This document shows positions 1 through 5,743 of a stretch of DNA of 39,960 nt, one piece after another. The DNA is from DAORHV01 sp964458645. GTDB taxonomy: Bacteria > Patescibacteriota > Gracilibacteria > Peribacterales > Peribacteraceae. A program made the position numbers and the translations under genes. The stretch is taken from positions 1-39,960 of the forward strand of contig CAYWJU010000015.1 in assembly GCA_964458645.1 (NCBI GenBank), given 5' to 3'. Every line of letters begins with the position of its first letter. The first letter of the stretch is position 1. The notes under the pieces are model-generated. The model was not told the origin of the DNA and searched no databases. It saw nothing but the letters and a program-made list of their open reading frames with translations.

Positions 1-128
1 CGAAACAGTCCGTGAAAAATCCCAAAGGAATTTAGGACTGTGAGGCGCGTGGAGCGCAGGCCAGCCGGCCTGCCGCGCGACGTTTTTCCTCCACTTTTTT
101 AAAAAAGTGGAAAGAAACAACTGTGATT
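1..128. other. Gene-free left edge with stacked inverted repeats
   Basis: No credible gene is seen here. Three inverted repeats lie downstream of prmC: a 7-bp pair ACAGTCC (5-11) with GGACTGT (35-41), a 6-bp GC-rich pair GCAGGC (56-61) with GCCTGC (68-73), and the palindrome at 90-111 listed separately. The stretch is likely the 3' trailer of prmC plus unknown sequence beyond the window edge. Confidence 0.4.
90..111 (-). terminator. Perfect 22-bp palindrome after prmC, possible terminator
   Basis: A perfect palindrome, five G/C-containing pairs (TCCAC/GTGGA) around T6A6, lies 17 nt past the prmC stop. It could act as a weak terminator in both directions, but there is no long T-run after a GC-rich stem, so the call is tentative. 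Confidence 0.35.
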
Positions 129-944
129 TTATTTCCGCAACATCGCCAACAGCTGCTCCACCTGATCTGCCCTGCACTCAATCGCCACAGCAGCACAACG
201 AGGATTCCGCGAAGCCGACTGCAGCAGCGGCTCCAGTACCGAGAGACCGTCGGTTCCCGCGAACAATGCCAGGTGCGGTTCGAACGCGGTGACAGATTTG
301 AGCAGCGTTGCCGCCAAAGCATCCGGTATGTACGGCGGATTGCTGATCATGACAAACGGATCCGCAAATGATTTCACCACGCTAATGCCGTCGTCGTGAA
401 GAAACGTAATGCGCTCTTCTACGCCGTGACGTTTTGCATTTTCCTTTCCAATGAGCAGCGCCTCTTTCGATACATCCACTGCCACGATCTTGGTGCGTGG
501 GAGCGACAACGCCAACGTGACTGCAATGCAACCACTTCCGGTGCCGACGTCCACCAGCGTTTCACCAACGGTCGGCACGCCGAATGCATGGCATAGTGCT
601 ACGATTCCTTCATCGATTTCGTGTACACCGCCCCCATGCTCCCCTTTTAGCAGCCCCATTGCGCGGTCGATCAGGCCTTCGGTCGACGGCCGCGGAATGA
701 GCACGTCTTTGGTCACAGAAAATGGACGGCCGAAAAATTCCTTCACACCAACGATATATGCCGCCGGCTCACCGTCGATTCGGCGTTGTTCGAACGCGCT
801 CCATTGTTCCATGTTTTCGTGCGTGAGCTTCTGGTCGCCGTGGGCGTACAGCCACGCACGGTCTTTGCCGAGCACGTGTGCCAGCAGCACTTCGGTGTCG
901 AGGCGGGCCAGGGGCGATTGCGTCAGTATCTGCGAAACGTTCAC
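129..944 (-). CDS. prmC: Peptide chain release factor N5-glutamine methyltransferase PrmC (HemK)
   Basis: PrmC methylates the glutamine of the GGQ motif in release factors RF1/RF2 with S-adenosylmethionine, in the cytoplasm. The 271-aa product has the usual length. It has an N-terminal helical release-factor-binding domain (about 1-85), a SAM-binding motif I DVGTGSGCIAV (about 131-141) and the diagnostic NPPY catalytic motif near residue 199 (ISNPPYIPDAL). The start is GTG at 944. It lies only 18 bp from the divergent glycosyltransferase start, so there is no room for a separate leader on both sides. prfA, its common neighbour elsewhere, is not in the window. The family assignment is secure. 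Confidence 0.95.
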   Translation of the reverse strand: MNVSQILTQSPLARLDTEVLLAHVLGKDRAWLYAHGDQKLTHENMEQWSAFEQRRIDGEPAAYIVGVKEFFGRPFSVTKDVLIPRPSTEGLIDRAMGLLKGEHGGGVHEIDEGIVALCHAFGVPTVGETLVDVGTGSGCIAVTLALSLPRTKIVAVDVSKEALLIGKENAKRHGVEERITFLHDDGISVVKSFADPFVMISNPPYIPDALAATLLKSVTAFEPHLALFAGTDGLSVLEPLLQSASRNPRCAAVAIECRADQVEQLLAMLRK

Positions 945-949
945 GCCTG

Positions 950-955
950 TATGCT
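950..955 (+). promoter_or_regulatory. -10 box TATGCT, leaderless start at 963
   Basis: TATGCT ends 7 nt before the ATG at 963, so transcription should begin at or next to the start codon. This favours 963 over upstream in-frame starts that overlap prmC. Confidence 0.5.
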
Positions 956-962
956 AGCACCA

Positions 963-2042
963 ATGTCACTCGTTGCTATCGACTGTCGCTTCGGCTCCCG
1001 TCACGCCGGCCTGGGCACGTTCACCCGGGAAATCGTGCGCGCGCTACAGCTGCGCAATGATCCGTGGCGGTACGTGCTGTTCGTGCGTTCCAAAAAGGAG
1101 GAGTGGCTTGCCGACGTCGGCAAGGCTGCCGAAGTGGTGGAGCTGGATTGTCCGCACTATTCACTGAAGGAGCAGTTCGCAGTCCCCTCTCTTCTGAAGA
1201 AGTTACGTGCCAATGCGTTGTACTCACCGCAATTCAACGTGCCGTTGCACTGTCCGGTGCCGTTCGTACCGACGGTGCACGATCTCATTTTGCACCACTA
1301 TCCGAACACAACCTCTCCCATGAAGCGCATGGGGTACTTCTTGCTCATGGCCCACGCAATCAAGCACGCAGCCGCAGTGTTGACGGTGAGCAAGGCGACC
1401 AAGGCCGACATTGTTCGTGCGTACGGTCAGCGTTACGAAGAGTCTGTCACCGTCGCACACCCCGGTGTTTCGGCAGCTTTTACGCTTTCCAGTGCTGAGT
1501 CGATCCGTGCCGTGCGCGAGCGCCATGGCATTGCGGGGCCGTACTTCGTGTATGTCGGTAATGCCAAGCAGCACAAAAATGTGCAGACGCTCATCGATGC
1601 CTTCGAGCAATCAGGACTTTCGAAGCATCAACTCATTCTTGTTACGGGGGGCGCAGAAGCAGTACGTCTTCGTTTGACCGATCGCGTTCGTGTATTGCCC
1701 GGCATTCCCGATGCCGATCTTGTTCCGCTTCTTGGAGGCGCCGATGCCTGCGTCAGCGCCACGTTGGCAGAGGGCTTCGGATTGCCGATGCTGGAAGCCA
1801 TGGCTTGCGGCTGCCCGGTGGTTGCCACCGATATTCCGGCCGTTCGCGAAGTCTGCGGTGATGTCGCCGTGCTCATGCGTCCGTCGGCAGAGGGATTGGC
1901 CGAAGGTATGCGGCATGTCATAACACTGGATCGCGCGACATTGTCCGCGCGTGGCATTGCGCATACGCGAAATTTTTCGTGGGTGGTCACCGCATCTGCT
2001 ACCGCCGAATTGTTGGCTTGGGCGATGAGAGACGGGAAATAA
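963..2042 (+). CDS. Glycosyltransferase family 4 (GT-B fold)
   Basis: A 359-aa retaining glycosyltransferase of the GT4 type, which transfers a sugar from a nucleotide-sugar donor, presumably to a surface glycan or lipid carrier. Visible features are the N-terminal glycine-rich acceptor-side motif (GLGTFTREIV, residues about 15-24), the inter-domain segment YFVYVGNAKQHKNV that begins the donor domain, and the C-terminal EGFGLPMLEAMACGCPVVATD motif region with the two glutamates of the EX7E signature. The ATG at 963 is chosen because the mature GT4 N-terminus starts there and a -10 box sits 7 nt upstream. The same frame is open back to 786 inside prmC, but that part has no GT similarity. Donor and acceptor cannot be read from sequence. 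Confidence 0.9.
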   Translation: MSLVAIDCRFGSRHAGLGTFTREIVRALQLRNDPWRYVLFVRSKKEEWLADVGKAAEVVELDCPHYSLKEQFAVPSLLKKLRANALYSPQFNVPLHCPVPFVPTVHDLILHHYPNTTSPMKRMGYFLLMAHAIKHAAAVLTVSKATKADIVRAYGQRYEESVTVAHPGVSAAFTLSSAESIRAVRERHGIAGPYFVYVGNAKQHKNVQTLIDAFEQSGLSKHQLILVTGGAEAVRLRLTDRVRVLPGIPDADLVPLLGGADACVSATLAEGFGLPMLEAMACGCPVVATDIPAVREVCGDVAVLMRPSAEGLAEGMRHVITLDRATLSARGIAHTRNFSWVVTASATAELLAWAMRDGK

Positions 2043-2043
2043 T

Positions 2044-2082
2044 GATTCCGAAGAAGTCGAAGAATCCCGGGAGTCCGAGGGG
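2044..2082 (+). repeat. Post-stop repeat, copy 1
   Basis: A 39-bp element rich in GAAGA and GAGTCC words begins 1-2 nt after the stop codon of the glycosyltransferase. Similar elements follow the lepB stop (31691-31731) and the murJ stop (33490-33520, minus strand), always in gene-sense orientation. The shared core is CGAAGAATCCC(G/A)GGA(G/C)TCC. Confidence 0.45.
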
Positions 2083-2131
2083 TGTTTTGTTTTCAAGAAT
2101 GCGACATTCTTGGATTCTTCGGTTCCTTCGG
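2048..2131 (+). terminator. Large nested stem-loop between glycosyltransferase and DUF721 gene
   Basis: Left arm 2048-2067 pairs with right arm 2112-2131. Ten bp are perfect (CGAAGAATCC with GGATTCTTCG) and the outer ten match imperfectly. An inner hairpin CAAGAATG-CGA-CATTCTTG lies at 2094-2112, so inner and outer pairings compete by about 1 nt. It sits between a stop codon and the next promoter, which suits a terminator or 3'-end stabiliser, but no T-run follows. Confidence 0.4.
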
Positions 2132-2143
2132 TTTCCTATCGGC

Positions 2144-2149
2144 TATACT
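2144..2149 (+). promoter_or_regulatory. -10 box TATACT, leaderless start at 2156
   Basis: TATACT is followed by 6 nt and then ATG at 2156. This predicts a leaderless mRNA and picks 2156 over the second in-frame ATG at 2162. No convincing -35 was found. Confidence 0.55.
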
Positions 2150-2155
2150 TGCCCC

Positions 2156-2464
2156 ATGGCCATGGACCGACTTTCCCTGTTGTTGCCCAAAGTGCTCCAG
2201 AAGCGTGGCTTTCACCAGCTTGCCGTTGCAAGTGGAGTAGTCATGGGCGCTCAGCGTTGGATGGACGCTCAGATGGGTATGCATGCTCCCGCACTCCGTG
2301 CGCGGAAGTTTGCCGACGGTACGCTGGTTGTGGATGCAGCTAACCCCATTGCCCTTTCGGAGCTCAGTCGTCGCATTCCTCAGTTGTTGCAGATACTGAA
2401 AGAAGAGCTGCCGGACACCCCGCTAGCGGCCATTCGTTGCCAGCGCGCCGCAACCGGACGCTAG
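2156..2464 (+). CDS. DUF721/DciA-like protein
   Basis: A 102-aa protein resembling the DUF721 family, whose bacterial member DciA helps load the replicative helicase. The pattern L..VLPK.L...G....VASGVVMGAQRWMDAQMG.HAPALRARKFADGTLVVDA..PIALSELSRRIPQLL matches the family order: helix, tryptophan turn, 'kdGtLvV.v' strand pair and a helix ending the KH-like fold. It lacks the long N-terminal extension of many DciA proteins. It is followed after 78 bp by the rpsP promoter. Function as a helicase loader is inferred from the family only, and the small size leaves room for another role. Confidence 0.55.
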   Translation: MAMDRLSLLLPKVLQKRGFHQLAVASGVVMGAQRWMDAQMGMHAPALRARKFADGTLVVDAANPIALSELSRRIPQLLQILKEELPDTPLAAIRCQRAATGR

Positions 2465-2482
2465 AGCGGCCGCGTTTTTGCC

Positions 2483-2511
2483 TTGCACGGCGGTTTGGCG
2501 TCGTCTAGACT
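2483..2511 (+). promoter_or_regulatory. rpsP promoter TTGCAC-17-TAGACT
   Basis: -35 TTGCAC (2483-2488), 17-nt spacer, -10 TAGACT (2506-2511). Transcription should start near 2518, giving a leader of about 25 nt that is pyrimidine-rich and lacks a Shine-Dalgarno sequence. Confidence 0.7.
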
Positions 2512-2542
2512 CCCTCAGCTTTCAAAGTCCTTTTTTCAACCT

Positions 2543-2923
2543 ATGCTCGTCATTCGTCTCCAGCGCACCGGCCGCGAAAACACTCCTACGTACCGCATTG
2601 TTCTCTCTGAAAAGAGCAAGCATGCCAAGAAGGGGGTACAAGAATCTTTCGGCCACTATCTGCCTGCGCAGAAGAATCCGGTGTTCGAGTGCAACCAGGA
2701 GCGAGTTGCTCACTGGATCAAGCTCGGCGCAATTCCGAGCGATACCGTGGCCCGCTTGTTGATGCGTGCCGGTATGAAGGACATGGAGAAGTACCGTCAG
2801 AAGTACGCCAAGCAGAAGTCTAAGAAGGAGCCCACTCCAGAGGAGGCAGCTGCTGCAAAGGCCGCAGCCGCACCGAAGGCCGAGGCTCCGGCTCCTGCAG
2901 CCGAGGCACCTGCTGCTGCGTAA
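2543..2923 (+). CDS. rpsP: 30S ribosomal protein S16
   Basis: Small-subunit ribosomal protein S16, needed for 30S assembly. The start at 2543 gives the canonical N-terminus MLVIRLQRTGRENTPTYRIV, followed by the family motif region ESFGHYLPAQ and ERVAHWIKLGAIPSDTVARLL. The 126-aa product is longer than the usual 80-90 aa because of a C-terminal Lys-rich then Ala/Pro/Glu-rich tail (from about residue 92), a low-complexity extension seen in S16 of several phyla. An in-frame start at 2483 would fall inside the promoter and is rejected. It is followed by khpA, a conserved neighbour pair in many bacteria. Confidence 0.95.
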   Translation: MLVIRLQRTGRENTPTYRIVLSEKSKHAKKGVQESFGHYLPAQKNPVFECNQERVAHWIKLGAIPSDTVARLLMRAGMKDMEKYRQKYAKQKSKKEPTPEEAAAAKAAAAPKAEAPAPAAEAPAAA

Positions 2924-2976
2924 GTGCGCTGAGAACATGATGACAAGCGGTTCAAATACCGTTATCCTCCTTTCCG

Positions 2977-3252
2977 ATGTCTGATCAAGCGCTCCCAGGA
3001 TTCGAATTTATCCAAACGGTTCTCGGCATGCTCGTCGAGGATAAAGACCAGCTGGTCGTCGAGTCCAAGCTCGATGAACTTGGCGTGCTCATTACGGTGC
3101 GCGTCAGCGACCGCGATATGGGCAAGCTCATCGGGAAGAGCGGTCAGACTATTAAGTCCATCCGCACCTTGCTCCGCGTTATTGGCGGTGCCTCGAACCA
3201 GCGCGTGAACCTGAAGGTGTTGGAGCCCGGCGAAGTTGCAGCGGCAGCCTAA
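2977..3252 (+). CDS. khpA: KH-domain RNA-binding protein KhpA
   Basis: A 91-aa single KH-domain protein of the KhpA (YlqC) family. Family members bind RNA, usually with KhpB, and influence cell division and small-RNA function. The GXXG loop is present as GKLIGKSGQTIKSIRTLL, the core of the KH fold, with a short acidic N-terminus typical of the family. It follows rpsP by 53 bp. A possible extra promoter lies there (ATGACA 2940-2945, 17 nt, TTATCC 2963-2968), so it may be transcribed both with rpsP and alone. The start is preceded by a C/T tract instead of a Shine-Dalgarno sequence. Confidence 0.9.
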   Translation: MSDQALPGFEFIQTVLGMLVEDKDQLVVESKLDELGVLITVRVSDRDMGKLIGKSGQTIKSIRTLLRVIGGASNQRVNLKVLEPGEVAAAA

Positions 3253-3285
3253 ACACACGAACTTTCTTCTTTTCCCATTTTTACC

Positions 3286-3603
3286 ATGATCCGCAGACTC
3301 ATCGAGAACGGTTCCGTTGTTCAGATCGTCGCCACACTCATCGCTTTCGGATTGATTCTGTCGTCCGTTCTGAGTTTGGTGTACATCATCATCGGAGGCA
3401 TTACGTTCATTCTTTCCGCAGGCAACGAAGAGAAAATCAAGAAGGCTGTGCACACCGTGCGCTACGCCATCATCGGCTTGTTCGTTTCGTTCATCGCGTT
3501 CTTCTTGGTGTCTTGGATCGCCAAGTTGCTCGAGATTCCGTTCGATCTTTCGTTCGGTACGATCTTGGATCTTATGAACGAACTGTTCCAATCGTTCAAG
3601 TAG
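3286..3603 (+). CDS. Small two-TM protein, VirB2/TrbC-like
   Basis: A 105-aa membrane protein with two hydrophobic segments (about 10-45 and 62-84) joined by a short charged loop, GNEEKIKKAVHTVRYAIIG. This architecture, with a glycine-rich end of TM1, a D/N-E-E-K-x-K-K-A loop and the start of TM2, resembles the TrbC/VirB2 pilin-like family that is frequent in Patescibacteria, but no conjugation or pilus genes are near. The product may simply be a small inner-membrane protein. It lies 33 bp after khpA with no promoter visible, so it is likely in the same operon, which ends at the terminator at 3629. The start is preceded by a long C/T tract. Confidence 0.6.
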   Translation: MIRRLIENGSVVQIVATLIAFGLILSSVLSLVYIIIGGITFILSAGNEEKIKKAVHTVRYAIIGLFVSFIAFFLVSWIAKLLEIPFDLSFGTILDLMNELFQSFK

Positions 3604-3628
3604 AGCTCTCCTCCCCTCTCGCAACTAA

Positions 3629-3655
3629 AAGGCCCCGATACCGGGGCCTTTTTTG
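3629..3655. terminator. Strong bidirectional intrinsic terminator
   Basis: A 9-bp stem AAGGCCCCG / CGGGGCCTT (3629-3637, 3642-3650) with loop ATAC, followed by T6 and preceded by A4. It terminates the rpsP operon on the plus strand and can also serve the convergent DUF11 gene on the minus strand. Confidence 0.9.
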
Positions 3656-3680
3656 TAATCGATGATCGGGTCAGACGACG

Positions 3681-5474
3681 TTAAGCGAAGATGCCGAGGC
3701 GGCGGTGAATGCCGGCAATGCCGAGCGACAGCACGCCGAGTGCAAGTGCCATGGCGGTATCCAGACCGTAACCGGTGGTTGGGAAGTCGGTGAACACGGC
3801 GGTGGCAACGGTACGGACTTTCTCAGACAGGGCTACGCCGCTCACATCACGACCGGAGATGGACGCGATGTTGTTCAGGTCGAATCCGTTCGGTGCATCC
3901 GGTGCGACTTCCAGTACGTAGCTGGCCTGCCAGGTCTGACCAGGCTGCAGCACTGGAACGCGCCATTCGAGCTGGCCAGGCATTTGCTTGGTCAGGTCGC
4001 CGGGGCTGTCGGTGCTTACGTAGCTCATGTACTGGGCATCGAAACGATCCACAATCATGGCGTCCGCAATGGGGTGATCCAGTGTGTTGCGAACGTAGAG
4101 CGTGTAGCGAATGTGTCCACCCGGGACGACTTCGCTGCGGTCCACGCCTTTGCGGAGCAAGACGCTCTGCACCTTGCCTTCGTTGCTCTTCTGCACAACC
4201 TGCGTCGTGTCGCGGTCGCTGCTGCCGTCGGCGCTGATGCCGGCCAGAAGCTGGGAGCCCAGCGGCGCGTCCGGACGTACGCGGATGACGTACTTCACTT
4301 CGCGGGAGTCATTGGGGGCGATCTGGAAGATCAGCCAGCGGATATTGGTACCGTCGAACTTCCCACCTTCACTGGCCGAGACGAATTCGGCGTAGTGAGG
4401 AATGGAGGCATCGATCGACACGTTCGTGCCAACGACGTCGCTGTTGTTGTGGATGGTCGCCACGTACGTCAGCTCCTGTCCGACTTCCACAGTGCTGCGG
4501 TTGTCGGTAATCGACGACGTAATGGAGTTATAGGGCAATCCCACACGGATAATGGTCTGATCGACGGCGTTGGCGATGCCAGCGTAGGCGCGAGTGCGGT
4601 ACACGAAGCGATCCTGAACGCGGTCGTCGAGCTTCACCGAGAATTGGAACGTCTTTTCTTCCTTTGGTTCGAACGTGACGTTCGGCCAGGTGATATTGTT
4701 CGTTTTCTTGCGGTAGCCGTCGGTTGCCGAAAGGAACTCGGCGTTCCACGGAACTTCCAACGATACGTTGCTCTTGTTGCTGAGCGTGCTGTCGTTGCGC
4801 ACCTTCAGGGTGTAGTTCAGGATTTCTCCAGGACGTGCGTATTCCTTGCCGTCGGTCAGCGAGACTTTCAGAGCCTGTGTATCCGGAGCGACCGTGCGCT
4901 CAACAAGCGTGGTGTCGGTTGCCTCTGTACCTTGTGCAATGGCGCGTGCAACAATCAGGTGGCCTTCAGGGGTGTTCGGGTCCAGGTTCGCCTGCACCGT
5001 GAGCGTGCGGGTGACGTTCTTGTAGACAGAGACGTTGGTCCACGTCACGCGGCCAGGGCTTAAAGCACCGCCGTCGCTGGCTGAGGCCATGGTCACCTGG
5101 TACGGCACGTTCAACGAAATGTTGATGACGCGTGCGTCATCGCGCTGCTGCTTCAGGGTAATGGCATAGGTAATGGCTCCGCCTGGGGCGACAGTCTCCT
5201 TGTCGTCGCGGACGCTGATAAACAGACCGCTGGTTCCGCGGCCTTCGAAGTCGTCGTCGAGTGATTCACAGTCGTCATCCTGCGGGTAGTCCACGCGCCC
5301 GTCGGTGTCGTTATCGATACCGTCGGCGCATTGCGCGCGGTCGGCGGCACCGACATGCTCCGTCGTGAGCGAGAACAGTCCGGAGAACATGGTGACTACA
5401 AGGAGTACCATGGTGCCCATTGCGGCCATCTTCTTGGCTTGTGCAAGGGAAAGGAGGGAGAAAGTTCCGTTCAC
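3681..5474 (-). CDS. Secreted DUF11-repeat surface protein with sortase-like C-terminus
   Basis: A 597-aa exported protein. A Sec signal with a hydrophobic core (about 15-36) is followed by an acidic CADGIDNDTDGRVDYPQDDDC motif region of the type common in CPR surface proteins, possibly Ca-binding. Then come four Ig-like DUF11 (conserved repeat) domains at about 85-190, 200-305, 315-430 and 435-560, each with a (P/V)GG.I.Y...(V/L).N opening and a W..(V/N) closing strand. The C-terminus has FPTTG, a hydrophobic stretch and an RR tail, the layout of an LPxTG sorting signal with Phe for Leu. No sortase gene is in the window. Start GTG at 5474, downstream of a near-consensus promoter and a C-rich leader. 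Adhesin or S-layer-like role is inference. Confidence 0.8.
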   Translation of the reverse strand: MNGTFSLLSLAQAKKMAAMGTMVLLVVTMFSGLFSLTTEHVGAADRAQCADGIDNDTDGRVDYPQDDDCESLDDDFEGRGTSGLFISVRDDKETVAPGGAITYAITLKQQRDDARVINISLNVPYQVTMASASDGGALSPGRVTWTNVSVYKNVTRTLTVQANLDPNTPEGHLIVARAIAQGTEATDTTLVERTVAPDTQALKVSLTDGKEYARPGEILNYTLKVRNDSTLSNKSNVSLEVPWNAEFLSATDGYRKKTNNITWPNVTFEPKEEKTFQFSVKLDDRVQDRFVYRTRAYAGIANAVDQTIIRVGLPYNSITSSITDNRSTVEVGQELTYVATIHNNSDVVGTNVSIDASIPHYAEFVSASEGGKFDGTNIRWLIFQIAPNDSREVKYVIRVRPDAPLGSQLLAGISADGSSDRDTTQVVQKSNEGKVQSVLLRKGVDRSEVVPGGHIRYTLYVRNTLDHPIADAMIVDRFDAQYMSYVSTDSPGDLTKQMPGQLEWRVPVLQPGQTWQASYVLEVAPDAPNGFDLNNIASISGRDVSGVALSEKVRTVATAVFTDFPTTGYGLDTAMALALGVLSLGIAGIHRRLGIFA

Positions 5475-5506
5475 GGGATAGGGGGGTATGGAGACAAAAG
5501 GGAGTA

Positions 5507-5535
5507 GTTATACCGTCATTTCCCCAGTTTGTCAA
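5507..5535 (-). promoter_or_regulatory. Promoter TTGACA-17-TATAAC for the DUF11 surface protein
   Basis: On the minus strand a perfect -35 TTGACA (5535-5530) is followed by a 17-nt spacer and -10 TATAAC (5512-5507). Transcription should start near 5500, giving a leader of about 26 nt. It is one of the strongest promoters in the window. Confidence 0.85.
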
Positions 5536-5551
5536 CAATGATTTACATTTG

Positions 5552-5565
5552 TATGTATTTACATA
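5552..5565. promoter_or_regulatory. 14-bp AT-rich palindrome upstream of the surface-protein promoter
   Basis: TATGTA-TT-TACATA is a perfect inverted repeat 16 bp upstream of the -35 of the DUF11 gene. A partly matching ATTTACAT lies 9 bp away at 5541. This could be a transcription-factor operator or an UP-like element. No regulator is encoded nearby. Confidence 0.35.
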
Positions 5566-5632
5566 TCCCAGTCTGACGTCAAAGAAGCGAAAGGTGCTTC
5601 AAAGTGCCTTGCAGACGCCTGGGAAGCCCCGG

Positions 5633-5688
5633 AGACGCCAGAGGTGGTAGAATGCTTGGTACGCCTATCCTCGGCGTCCCTGGCGTCT
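5633..5688. repeat. Inverted repeat in the 5540-5743 gene-free stretch
   Basis: AGACGCCAG (5633-5641) is the exact reverse complement of CTGGCGTCT (5680-5688). A further partial copy, GACGCCTGGG, lies at 5613. The structure lies downstream of the ATP-grasp fusion gene (stop at 5744) and may form its 3' end. Apart from this, the divergent promoter and its palindrome, nothing is seen between 5475 and 5743. Confidence 0.35.
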
Positions 5689-5743
5689 CAGGGACTCCGT
5701 ACAACAGCCTTTTAGCAGCCTCAGGGGTTGGTCCAATCCCCCG

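Noticed and set aside
786..962. N-terminal extension of the first glycosyltransferase frame
   Set aside because: It is antisense to prmC, lacks GT similarity, and the -10 box plus natural GT4 N-terminus place the start at 963.
3705..5063. 452-codon open frame on the plus strand
   Set aside because: Shadow of the DUF11 protein. Its residues show no protein family, whereas the minus frame has repeats, signal peptide and promoter.
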